Positions 1 to 7,499 of a stretch of DNA of 19,337 nt are shown here, in pieces (position 1 is the stretch's first letter; each line of letters begins with the position of its first letter). The DNA is from Patescibacteria group bacterium. Lineage in GTDB: Bacteria > Patescibacteriota > Minisyncoccia > UBA6257 > Colwellbacteraceae. Location: positions 1 to 19,337 of the forward strand of contig JAHJZF010000022.1 of the NCBI GenBank assembly GCA_018826645.1, in the 5' to 3' direction. Made by a program: the position numbers and the translations under genes. The notes under the pieces were generated by a model that had not been told where the DNA came from, ran no database searches, and saw nothing but the letters and a program-made list of their open reading frames with translations.

Positions 1-359
1 CTCCAGATCTATCTTCTTTGCTTGAGAAATTAACCAAAGAAGAACTCGATACAAAACTTACGCCAGCAAGCCTAGAAACGCTTTCGATAATTGCATATCT
101 AGGCCCCTGCACACGAGCTCTTATAGAGCACATTAGAGGAGTGAACTCTTCTTTTATCTTAAGGAGCCTAATGGTACGAGGGCTTGTAGAGCGCAAGTCT
201 GACCCAAAACGATTAAATGCCTACGTATATCAACCAACTTTTGATTTTTTGAATCACGTAGGCATTTCTTCTCAAAACGATTTACCCAAGTATGAAGAAT
301 ATAAAAGCGTCGTAGAATCTTTTTTTCAAGAAAATGGACAAGCCAATAACGATAATTAG
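1..359 (+). CDS. scpB: Segregation and condensation protein B (ScpB), C-terminal part; 5' end outside window
   Basis: ScpB is a kleisin-associated winged-helix subunit of the Smc-ScpAB condensin that organises and segregates the chromosome. The frame is open to the window edge (codons from position 3), so the N-terminal winged helix is missing; the TTG at 18 is internal, not a start. The visible 118 or so residues hold the second winged helix: LTPASLETLSIIAYLGP, then the family-typical IRGVNSSFILRSLMVRGLVE and a tail of the type YQPTFDFLNHVGI...NDLPKYEE. The last 26 nt overlap the carboxypeptidase gene in another frame, which suggests translational coupling. ScpB is often near cell-envelope genes in compact genomes. 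The family call is secure; the full length cannot be judged here. Confidence 0.9.
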   Translation, partial: PDLSSLLEKLTKEELDTKLTPASLETLSIIAYLGPCTRALIEHIRGVNSSFILRSLMVRGLVERKSDPKRLNAYVYQPTFDFLNHVGISSQNDLPKYEEYKSVVESFFQENGQANNDN

Positions 360-1248
360 CATACTTCTTGTTCTCCTCATCGGGGCATCTATTGGCTTAC
401 GATATTTTGGAGAGGAGCCTGTCTTAGTTTCTGAGAATAAGAATACGAATGAAACACTAAATACCTTGCCCGAGTTTGAAATAAAGTTTGTAGGAGAGAG
501 CTCTTCGTCTGGAGGAGATTCGTCTGTCAGTAGCGAAAATGAGCCGACGATTGCTGTGGCAGCTGGCGCATATCTTCTTTCGGGAGAAAAGATATCGGGT
601 TGGAAAACGGAAAAACATTGGCCGATAGCGTCTATCACAAAATTAATGACTGCTTTTGTAACCAATTTAACTATGGAGCCCGCAGAAGAAATTCTCATTA
701 CTCAAACAGCAGTCGATACTATTGGCGAGTCCGGTGGCCTAATGGTTGGAGAATCTTTCCAAGCACGCGACCTAATAAAAGCCATGCTTATAGTCTCCAG
801 TAATGATTCTGCCGTTGCCCTAGCAGAACACTATGGCAGTATCGAATTTGTAGAATTAATGAACCAAGCAGCCCAAGAAGTAGGTATGGAAAATACTCGC
901 TTTGTAGAGCCGACGGGCTTATCTTCACAGAATCAATCAACCATTGAAGACCTTGTTAAATTCGTTGCTTATATATGGAAAGAAGATCGTAATTTATTTG
1001 AGATAAGTAGGCGCTCCACAGATTTCATAGTTGACATGAATGCAGGAGTGGCTAGACAATTAACAAGCATCAATGCATTTGCCGGAAGGGGAGATTTCTT
1101 GGGAGGGAAAACGGGGAGCATACCTGCATCTGACGGGAATTTAGTATCCATCTTTTCTGTGCCCGGCAAAGCAGAACCAATAATAATAGTCGTCTTCGGT
1201 TCTAAAGATAGGTTTGGTGAAACAATAAATATATTGACTAATTTATGA
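334..1248 (+). CDS. Serine-type D-alanyl-D-alanine carboxypeptidase (peptidase S11, PBP5-like), membrane anchored
   Basis: The protein (304 aa) probably removes the terminal D-Ala from peptidoglycan stem peptides outside the membrane. An N-terminal hydrophobic segment (about residues 5-23) acts as signal anchor, followed by a Ser/Glu-rich linker (about 53-70). All three penicillin-binding active-site motifs are present: SxxK as S100-I-T-K103, SxN as S155-S-N157, and KTG at 259-261. The C-terminal beta domain and amphipathic anchor of classical PBP5 are absent, so it is a short S11 form tethered at the N-terminus. The ATG at 334 overlaps scpB by 26 nt and no Shine-Dalgarno is visible. The stop TGA shares bases with the mraY start (ATGA). 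Its place directly before mraY fits a wall-maturation role. Family membership is secure; the exact substrate preference is inferred. Confidence 0.92.
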   Translation: MDKPITIISILLVLLIGASIGLRYFGEEPVLVSENKNTNETLNTLPEFEIKFVGESSSSGGDSSVSSENEPTIAVAAGAYLLSGEKISGWKTEKHWPIASITKLMTAFVTNLTMEPAEEILITQTAVDTIGESGGLMVGESFQARDLIKAMLIVSSNDSAVALAEHYGSIEFVELMNQAAQEVGMENTRFVEPTGLSSQNQSTIEDLVKFVAYIWKEDRNLFEISRRSTDFIVDMNAGVARQLTSINAFAGRGDFLGGKTGSIPASDGNLVSIFSVPGKAEPIIIVVFGSKDRFGETINILTNL

Positions 1249-2297
1249 TACTTGAAGCAATTAGGGTGGTGACAATCTCAATAACAGCTTTTATTCTAGC
1301 TATTACTTTAACTCCATTTATTGTTAATTTCCTCAAAAAAATACATGCGGGAAAACAAATAAGAGTGTCTGAAGACGCTCCTATTTTTTCTAGTCTTCAT
1401 AAAAAGAAAGAGGGGACTCTCACTATGGGTGGAGTAGTTATATGGCTTACGGTTCTTATTCTGACGGGGGTGGTTATTATTATGGCTAGCGTCTTTAAAA
1501 ACGATTTCTGGAACTACTTTAACTTCGTAGACAGGGCTGAGACATATCTTCCTCTGGCTGCATTCTTTATCGCCGCAGGTTTAGGTTTTTTTGACGACAT
1601 GATGGGCGTTATGAGAGTGGGAGATAAGGGTGGCGGAATGAAGATCTCTCACAAGATGGCTATTTATTTTGTCCTCGCTGTCGCAGGTGCTTGGTGGTTC
1701 TACTCTCCGAATATTCTAGATTGGCAAATTATTCATATTCCCTTCATGGGCAATTTTGAAATAGGCCTATGGTATATACCAATTTTTATCTTCGTCATTC
1801 TAGCAAGCGCATTCTCTGCAAACGAAACTGATGGATTAGATGGTCTTTGGGGAGGAGTCTCTCTCTTTATATTTACCGCTCTTTTAGTGGTCTCTTTCGC
1901 TATGGGGAGATTCGATTTAGCAGCTATGATAGGAGCTATCCTAGGAGCTCTTTTAGCATTTCTTTGGTTTAATATTTATCCGGCTAAATTTTTCATGGGA
2001 GATACCGGAGCTATGGCGTTAGGCATTACGATGGGCGTGATAACAATGCTCACAAATACCGTTTTTTTGCTTCCAATTTTTGCGATAGTACCAGTTATAG
2101 AATCTGGTTCTGTTTTAATCCAATCTTTTTACAAAAAATTAAGAGGTAGAAAAATCTTTCTATCGACACCCATTCATCATCATTTTGAAGCTTGTGGTTG
2201 GCCTGAAAGCCAAGTAACAATGAGGTTTTGGATAATTTCCGTAATTGGAGTGGGGTTGGGACTAACTCTCTTTTTCTTAGATAGACTATCTTTATAG
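1245..2297 (+). CDS. mraY: Phospho-N-acetylmuramoyl-pentapeptide-transferase (MraY)
   Basis: MraY transfers phospho-MurNAc-pentapeptide from UDP to undecaprenyl phosphate, making lipid I on the inner face of the membrane. The 350 aa protein has about ten hydrophobic segments. The family signatures are in order: TMGG at 60-63, the Asp pair D117-D118 in GFFDDMMGV, NETDGLDGLWGG around 193-204, MGDTGA at 251-256 with D253, and the triple histidine H311-H313 in TPIHHHFE. These are the Mg2+ and catalytic residues of the family, so it should be active. It starts at an ATG overlapping the preceding TGA (ATGA) with no Shine-Dalgarno. In classical dcw clusters the next gene is murD; here a D-aminoacylase relative follows after a 46-nt gap. 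Confidence 0.97.
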   Translation: MILEAIRVVTISITAFILAITLTPFIVNFLKKIHAGKQIRVSEDAPIFSSLHKKKEGTLTMGGVVIWLTVLILTGVVIIMASVFKNDFWNYFNFVDRAETYLPLAAFFIAAGLGFFDDMMGVMRVGDKGGGMKISHKMAIYFVLAVAGAWWFYSPNILDWQIIHIPFMGNFEIGLWYIPIFIFVILASAFSANETDGLDGLWGGVSLFIFTALLVVSFAMGRFDLAAMIGAILGALLAFLWFNIYPAKFFMGDTGAMALGITMGVITMLTNTVFLLPIFAIVPVIESGSVLIQSFYKKLRGRKIFLSTPIHHHFEACGWPESQVTMRFWIISVIGVGLGLTLFFLDRLSL

Positions 2298-2311
2298 ACA
2301 ACAAATTCTAA

Positions 2312-2343
2312 TATAAGCCTTTTTCGGTTTATAATTGCTATTA
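2312..2343 (+). promoter_or_regulatory. Hairpin and TATAAT box directly before the D-aminoacylase-like gene
   Basis: The short gap after mraY contains an 8-bp hairpin (arms 2312-2319 and 2326-2333, one G-U pair, 6-nt loop). It overlaps a perfect TATAAT at 2330-2335 that ends 8 nt before the ATG at 2344. The best -35 candidate (TTCTAA, 2306-2311, 18-nt spacing) matches only three consensus bases. This could be an internal promoter giving a nearly leaderless mRNA, or an RNA hairpin separating mraY from the downstream genes. Promoter function is inference. Confidence 0.4.
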
Positions 2344-3831
2344 ATGAGCCTGCTTATAAAAGGTGTTCAAGTCGTTGACGGTACTGGTAAAGAGCCTTAC
2401 AGGGCAGATGTTTTAATACAAAAAGACCTCATATCGTCTATCGGCAATTTAAAGGAGAGGGGAGCCAAGAAAGTAATCGAAGGCTTTGGTAATTATCTAA
2501 CTCCCGGCTTCATAGATATTCAATCTCGAGCGGATCATTATTTAAGTATTTTCTCTAATCCAAAACAAGAGAGTCTTGTGGGGCAGGGGATAACAACGAT
2601 ATTGGGCGGTGCCGATGGAGCTTCCTTAGCCCCGCTCCTTTATGGTTCTCCGGATTCGATAAATCTATGGTCCGATATTAGTGAAATTAATATTAATTGG
2701 CACACAGTCGAAGAGTTTTTATCTCAACTTGATGAAAGAAAATTAGGAATCAATTTTGGCACTTTGATAGGCCACTCAACCCTAAGGAGAGACTTGGTCG
2801 GAGATAGAAAACTTTTAGATAAAAAAGAGTTAGTTATTTTAAAACATCTTATAGAAAGTTCTCTTGACGGGGGTGCTTTTGGAATCTCTTCCGATTTAGC
2901 TTCTGTTTATGGGAACGCTGCTTCTAATCGAGAAGTGGGAGAAATTTTAAATACAATCTCTGAGCAAGATGCCATATGCGTTATCAGCTTAAGAAACTTG
3001 GGGGCGGGTCTTTTAAAATCTGTTGAAGAAATAATTAAACTAGCCGAAGGCTCCAATGCAAAAATAGTCATAAATAATCTTAGACCGACTAAAGGGTACG
3101 CTAAAGAATTCAAACAAGCTCTTAAGGCCCTAGAGAATGCTTCTGAAAAATTAGATATATATTTCTTAGTTCAGCCCTATGAATTAAGTGAACTTCCAAT
3201 ATATTCATTTTTACCGAGCTCTCTTCAAAAGACTAATGTCGGCACGATGCTAGCCAAAGTCAGAGACGACAAGAATACAAAGGCAATTCATGAAGAGCTG
3301 AAAGAAATTGATTTCCGAAACATGCGCGTAGCTAGTGCTCCTCATCATCACTTTTTAGTAGGTAAGAGCGTGAAGCAAGTGGCTGACAATTGGAACATTA
3401 GCTATATAGAGGCGATGCACAAAATTATGAAAATGAGCGATCTTAGGGCGACTGTATTTTATGAAGACGCTAGTTATTCCATTTTAAGAAATTGTTTAGG
3501 AAAAAATCAGGCAATAATTACTGCCAATGCTACGGGGGTCTTATCGGGTGGTGGATATCTAGAAAATGAAGCAGCAGATAGTGTTTTTCCAAATTATTTA
3601 AGATCAGTTGTTCGCGAAGGCCTTCTATCTCTTGAAGGTGCAGTCCAAAAAATAACAGCAGTCCCGGCTAACCTCTTTAAGATTAGAGGTAGGGGATTAA
3701 TCGAAGAAGGAAAGATCGCCGACCTCGTGCTTCTTAGTAAGGACAACTACGAAGTTAAACAAGTTATTCTAGGGGGAGAAGTTTTTCAAGAAGATAATCT
3801 AAAGGGCGATATATTAAGATATTATGGATAG
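2344..3831 (+). CDS. D-aminoacylase (N-acyl-D-amino-acid deacylase) family protein, predicted to lack the metal centre
   Basis: The fold is that of the amidohydrolase/D-aminoacylase family along its full length. Landmarks are an N-terminal beta-sandwich start (LIKGVQVVDGTGK), TPGFID at 53-58, GQGITT around 80-85, IGHSTLR at 142-148, GGAFGISS at 176-183, LVGKSV near 338-343, and a C-terminal LLSLEGAVQKITAVPA...GRGLIEEGKIADLVLL. The metal-site positions are changed: the HxH after PGFID reads QSR (60-62), the family NCG reads ADG (90-92), the H-containing ISHxK reads INNLR, and the SDG...HPR segment reads ATG with no HPR. The protein is therefore probably not a working zinc hydrolase, although other His residues exist (for example H334-H336). 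I start it at the ATG at 2344 (495 aa) rather than the in-frame TTG at 2335. It occupies the place of murD between mraY and ftsW. Its function is unknown; a binding or scaffold role is speculation. Confidence 0.8.
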   Translation: MSLLIKGVQVVDGTGKEPYRADVLIQKDLISSIGNLKERGAKKVIEGFGNYLTPGFIDIQSRADHYLSIFSNPKQESLVGQGITTILGGADGASLAPLLYGSPDSINLWSDISEININWHTVEEFLSQLDERKLGINFGTLIGHSTLRRDLVGDRKLLDKKELVILKHLIESSLDGGAFGISSDLASVYGNAASNREVGEILNTISEQDAICVISLRNLGAGLLKSVEEIIKLAEGSNAKIVINNLRPTKGYAKEFKQALKALENASEKLDIYFLVQPYELSELPIYSFLPSSLQKTNVGTMLAKVRDDKNTKAIHEELKEIDFRNMRVASAPHHHFLVGKSVKQVADNWNISYIEAMHKIMKMSDLRATVFYEDASYSILRNCLGKNQAIITANATGVLSGGGYLENEAADSVFPNYLRSVVREGLLSLEGAVQKITAVPANLFKIRGRGLIEEGKIADLVLLSKDNYEVKQVILGGEVFQEDNLKGDILRYYG

Positions 3832-4933
3832 CGCCGTGAGAAAAAGCCGTCGACGACTCGATTATTTAATTTTCTTTAGTTGTTTAATCCTTGTTTTTGG
3901 AGTGGGAATAGCTGCCCTTACTTCTGCTTCGTCGGATTTAGGAAAGTCACAATTTGATGACCCATATCACTACATTAAAAATCAATTACTTGTAGGTGTG
4001 TCTGTCGGTGTTTTAGGATTCTTGGCAGGATATGCAATTAACTATCGTATCTACAAAAAACTGGCCCCACTTATCTTAGTAGGAAGCGTCGGCCTATTAT
4101 TATTGCTTTTTACTCCGCTTGGTGCTGCCTCTGGTGGAGCTCAAAGGTGGTTGCTCTTAGGACCCATTACTATTCAACCATCGACACTTCTAAAATTAAC
4201 AATGGTTTTATTTTTTGCAGCTTGGCTTTCTAAACATACGAATATCAGAGAAAAAAGCATATCCGAAGGGCTAATCCCTTTCCTTTCAATTCTAGGTTTC
4301 ATATCTACTATTTTATTATTTCAAAACTCTACTAGTGCCGCCTTCATAATCGGCGTTACAGTGCTTGCTATGTATATGGCCTCTGGCGCAAGGTGGTCTT
4401 TTTTGATTGCTATTGTTTTGATTAGCGCTATTTTGTTTGCAGGTTTTGTTTTGGCTACCCCTTATCGATATGACCGGATTCAATCTTTCTTAAACCCCAC
4501 GAACGATATTCAAGGAGCATCGTATCAAGTCAACCAAGCCCTAAGAGTAATAGGCTCTGGCGGGTTAACGGGAGTAGGTTATGGTAGATCCAATGCTAAA
4601 CAATTTTTACCAGAAAGGATTGGAGATTCTATATTTGCAATCATCGCTGAAGAGTTTGGATTTATAGGAGCGATGGTCGTGGTAGGACTTTTCTTTACTT
4701 TGGTCATAAGCGGTTTCTTGGCGTCTAGAAAGATTAAAGATAAGTTCGGCAGACTAGTAATGGTGGGGCTCTCGACAGTCATAGGTCTGCAAGCCTTTGT
4801 TCACATCGCATCTGCCTCAGCTCTCATTCCCGCAACTGGAGTTCCATTACCTTTTATAAGTTACGGAAGCTTCTCCCTAGCGATTTTTATGACCATGGTC
4901 GGTATAATGCTTAATGTACACAAGAATAATTAA
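3824..4933 (+). CDS. ftsW: FtsW/RodA-type peptidoglycan glycosyltransferase (SEDS family)
   Basis: SEDS proteins polymerise glycan strands from lipid II; FtsW does so at the division septum with a partner class B PBP. The 369 aa protein has about ten transmembrane segments after a basic N-terminus. Signatures are GAQRWLLLG with QPSTLLK (118-124), YQVNQALRVIGSGGLTGVG (234-252), LPERIGDSIFAIIAEEFGFIG (262-282) and IPATGVPLPFISYG (335-348). D268 aligns with the catalytic Asp of the usual HTDFIFA motif. Two usually conserved sites differ: QPSE is QPST, and the PDxG loop reads QNSTSA (167-172). It overlaps the previous gene by 8 nt and ends in TAATG shared with murG. The mraY/murG neighbours favour FtsW over RodA; this subfamily choice rests mainly on context. 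Confidence 0.92.
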   Translation: MDSAVRKSRRRLDYLIFFSCLILVFGVGIAALTSASSDLGKSQFDDPYHYIKNQLLVGVSVGVLGFLAGYAINYRIYKKLAPLILVGSVGLLLLLFTPLGAASGGAQRWLLLGPITIQPSTLLKLTMVLFFAAWLSKHTNIREKSISEGLIPFLSILGFISTILLFQNSTSAAFIIGVTVLAMYMASGARWSFLIAIVLISAILFAGFVLATPYRYDRIQSFLNPTNDIQGASYQVNQALRVIGSGGLTGVGYGRSNAKQFLPERIGDSIFAIIAEEFGFIGAMVVVGLFFTLVISGFLASRKIKDKFGRLVMVGLSTVIGLQAFVHIASASALIPATGVPLPFISYGSFSLAIFMTMVGIMLNVHKNN

Positions 4934-6075
4934 TGAAAAACAAACAAACTAAATTCCGAGTTCTAATTACGGGTGGAGATTCGGGGGGCCATATATACCC
5001 CTTGATGGCCGTAGTCGCAGAACTTCAGACCCTAGCCTCTAATCAAGCGGTTGATTTAGAGGTTCGTTATGCGGGGACGTATGGAGCATTTAAACAATAC
5101 ATAGAAGAAAACGACGTCAGGGTTCAAAAAATTGCTGGCAGTAAAATGAGAAGATATTTTTCGCCGATGAATTTCGTGAATATACCCAAATTTGCTTGGA
5201 GCATTATGCAGGCGCTCTGGAAAATCTATTGGTTTATGCCAAATGTTGTTTTTTCAAAGGGGGGAGTCGGCTCTCTTCCCGTTGTTTTAGTTGCACGATT
5301 TTACCGAATCCCAGTTGTTGTTCATGAATCAGATGCAATTCCAGGTCTTAACAATAGAATATCTGCAAAATTTGCCGACACCATTGCCGTCTCCTTTAGC
5401 AAAGCCGGAGAATATCTTCAAGGCAAGAATATCGTTTTAACTGGTGGTCCAGTTAGAAAATATTTACTTTCGGAGGACGTTTCTAAAGAGCGAGCTAAAG
5501 GCTTTTTCGGCTTTAAAACAGACGAGCCACTAATCTTAGTTTTGGGTGGCTCTCAGGGAGCCCAACAGATAAATGATTTAATTCTTGACACCCTAAAAGA
5601 GCTTCTTAATTTCTCTCAAGTATTTCATCAGACCGGTAAAACAAATTACGAGGCCGTTCTTTCTGAAGCACAAGTAGCCCTGAAAGGCTTATCCGAACCA
5701 ATTAAGGATCGCTATAAAGCAATGGATTATTTTGAGAAAGATTTACGACTGGCTCTTAGGGCGGCCGATTTAGTAATTTCTAGAGCGGGTGCCGGATTTA
5801 TATTCGAAATAGCTGCTTTTGGAGCCCCTTCATTATTGATACCGTTGTCGGGCTCTGCTAATAACCACCAAGAAGCCAATGCCATTGAGTATCAAAAAGC
5901 GGGCGCAACTATCGTTATGGAGCCCAACAATCTTCTCCCACATCTTTTTGTAGAGAATGTTAAAAATCTGCTTAATAATCCGACTGAATTAGAAAAAATG
6001 AAGCAAGGAGCAATTAGCTTCTATAAACCGACTGCAGCTTCAAATTTGGCAGAGATCGTCTTAAAATATAAGTAA
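4933..6075 (+). CDS. murG: UDP-GlcNAc:lipid I N-acetylglucosaminyltransferase (MurG)
   Basis: MurG adds GlcNAc to lipid I to give lipid II on the cytoplasmic membrane face, the step after MraY and before flipping and FtsW polymerisation. The 380 aa protein has the two-domain GT-B layout. The N-terminal glycine-rich loop GGDSGGHIYP lies near residues 14-23, then HESDAIPGLNNR. The C-terminal half has VLGGSQGAQQIND and the UDP-sugar-binding stretch ISRAGAGFIFEIAAFGAPS followed by NNHQEANA. No signal peptide is present, as expected for a peripheral cytoplasmic enzyme. The ATG overlaps the ftsW stop by one base (TAATG) and its own stop overlaps gltX the same way. No Shine-Dalgarno is visible, so translation probably depends on coupling. 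Confidence 0.95.
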   Translation: MKNKQTKFRVLITGGDSGGHIYPLMAVVAELQTLASNQAVDLEVRYAGTYGAFKQYIEENDVRVQKIAGSKMRRYFSPMNFVNIPKFAWSIMQALWKIYWFMPNVVFSKGGVGSLPVVLVARFYRIPVVVHESDAIPGLNNRISAKFADTIAVSFSKAGEYLQGKNIVLTGGPVRKYLLSEDVSKERAKGFFGFKTDEPLILVLGGSQGAQQINDLILDTLKELLNFSQVFHQTGKTNYEAVLSEAQVALKGLSEPIKDRYKAMDYFEKDLRLALRAADLVISRAGAGFIFEIAAFGAPSLLIPLSGSANNHQEANAIEYQKAGATIVMEPNNLLPHLFVENVKNLLNNPTELEKMKQGAISFYKPTAASNLAEIVLKYK

Positions 6076-7499
6076 TGTCAAGTGATAGAAAAGTTAGAGT
6101 AAGAATTGCCCCCTCTCCTACGGGACCTCTTCATATCGGCACCGCTAGAACTGCACTTTTCAATTGGCTGTTTGCTCGAGCTAACGGAGGAGATTTTATA
6201 TTAAGAATAGAAGATACGGATGAAGAGAGGTCAGATAAAAAGTTCGAAGAAGATATAGAGAAGGGCTTAAAATGGCTTGGCTTGAACTGGGATGAATTCT
6301 ATCGACAAAGTGAGCGAGACTCTATCTACGAAGAGTATCTAGGTAAGCTTTTGGCATCCCAAAAGGCATATTATTGTTTTTGTACTAAAGACGAGCTTGA
6401 AGAAATGCGCCAAACAATGCTTACCCAAGGCTTGGCGCCTAAATATTCTGGTAAATGTAGGTCTACATCAACCGAAGAAGCTAGCGCTAGGGTAGGGAAG
6501 GGAGACCCCCACGTTATTAGGCTTAAAGTACCCGAAGTAAAGATTGAATTTAAAGACCTTATAAGAGGAAGCATCGAATTTGACGGCGCACTTATAGGAG
6601 ATATTATCATTGCTCGCGATGGGGGAGCTCCTCTCTATAATTTTGTTGTGACTATCGACGATGTTTTATCTGAAATCACCCACGTCATAAGAGGAGAGGA
6701 TCACATATCTAACACTCCTAAACAAATTTTCATAATGCAGGCCCTAGATTTTAAGATTCCCAAATTTGCACACCTGCCCATGATTTTAAATCCAAACAAA
6801 AGCAAAATGTCTAAACGTTCAGATAGTGTATCCCTAGACTACTATATCAAGCGAGGCTATACGAAAGAGGCAATGATTAATTTTTTAGCCTTCATGGGTT
6901 GGCATCCAAAAGATGATCGTGAGATTATGGATGTGGATGAGATAATAAAAGAGTTTGATTTAGGAAGAGTTCAAAAAGGAGGAGCTATTTTTAGTGATGA
7001 AAAGTTGGACTGGTTCAACAATAGTCATCTTAAGAAGATGGATAACAAAGAGTTGCTGAAAATTGCAGAAAATTTCGTGCCTAAATCATGGAAATTAAAC
7101 TCGGCCATGATAGATGCCGTTAAGGGACGTATTAATCACCTCGACGAATTAAAAGAATCTCTAAGTTTTTATTTTAAATTACCAGATTACGAGCCCGCGA
7201 CCCTTAGATGGCAGGACATGAATTTTGGTGAAGTAGAGTTGAATCTAAATAAAATGAAAGATGTCGTCAATGAAGCTGAAAACGATATCAAAAAGAAGGA
7301 TATCGAAAATAAGATATTAGAAGAGATAGGGGAGGGGAGTAAGGGAGAGATGCTTTGGCCCTTGAGGATAGCTCTTTCTGGACAAGAAAATTCACCAAGT
7401 CCGTTTGAGATAATAGAAGCATTGGGCAAAAAAGAATCTCTAAAAAGAATTAATCTTGCCTTGCAGAAGCTAGAGGTCAAAGAAACCTACGAAACATGA
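6075..7499 (+). CDS. gltX: Glutamyl-tRNA synthetase
   Basis: This class I aminoacyl-tRNA synthetase (474 aa) charges tRNA-Glu with glutamate. It opens with VRIAPSPTGPLHIGTARTAL, whose HIGT (20-23) is the HIGH motif, and carries KMSKR at 244-248. The catalytic-domain stretch LRIEDTDEERS and the IRGEDHISNTPKQ loop are typical of the family. A CFC pair (C101, C103) and C128 recall the zinc site of many GluRS enzymes, but the usual fourth ligand is not obvious. The C-terminal anticodon-binding part is helical and Lys-rich. It overlaps murG by one base and the M23 gene by four (ATGA). Whether it also charges tRNA-Gln for transamidation cannot be told from this sequence. Confidence 0.96.
   Translation: MSSDRKVRVRIAPSPTGPLHIGTARTALFNWLFARANGGDFILRIEDTDEERSDKKFEEDIEKGLKWLGLNWDEFYRQSERDSIYEEYLGKLLASQKAYYCFCTKDELEEMRQTMLTQGLAPKYSGKCRSTSTEEASARVGKGDPHVIRLKVPEVKIEFKDLIRGSIEFDGALIGDIIIARDGGAPLYNFVVTIDDVLSEITHVIRGEDHISNTPKQIFIMQALDFKIPKFAHLPMILNPNKSKMSKRSDSVSLDYYIKRGYTKEAMINFLAFMGWHPKDDREIMDVDEIIKEFDLGRVQKGGAIFSDEKLDWFNNSHLKKMDNKELLKIAENFVPKSWKLNSAMIDAVKGRINHLDELKESLSFYFKLPDYEPATLRWQDMNFGEVELNLNKMKDVVNEAENDIKKKDIENKILEEIGEGSKGEMLWPLRIALSGQENSPSPFEIIEALGKKESLKRINLALQKLEVKETYET

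Noticed and set aside
282..698. Long antisense open frames opposite dacA, ftsW, gltX, the permeases and the S41 protease
   Set aside because: They mirror conserved coding sequence, show no known motifs, and have no start signals or promoters of their own.
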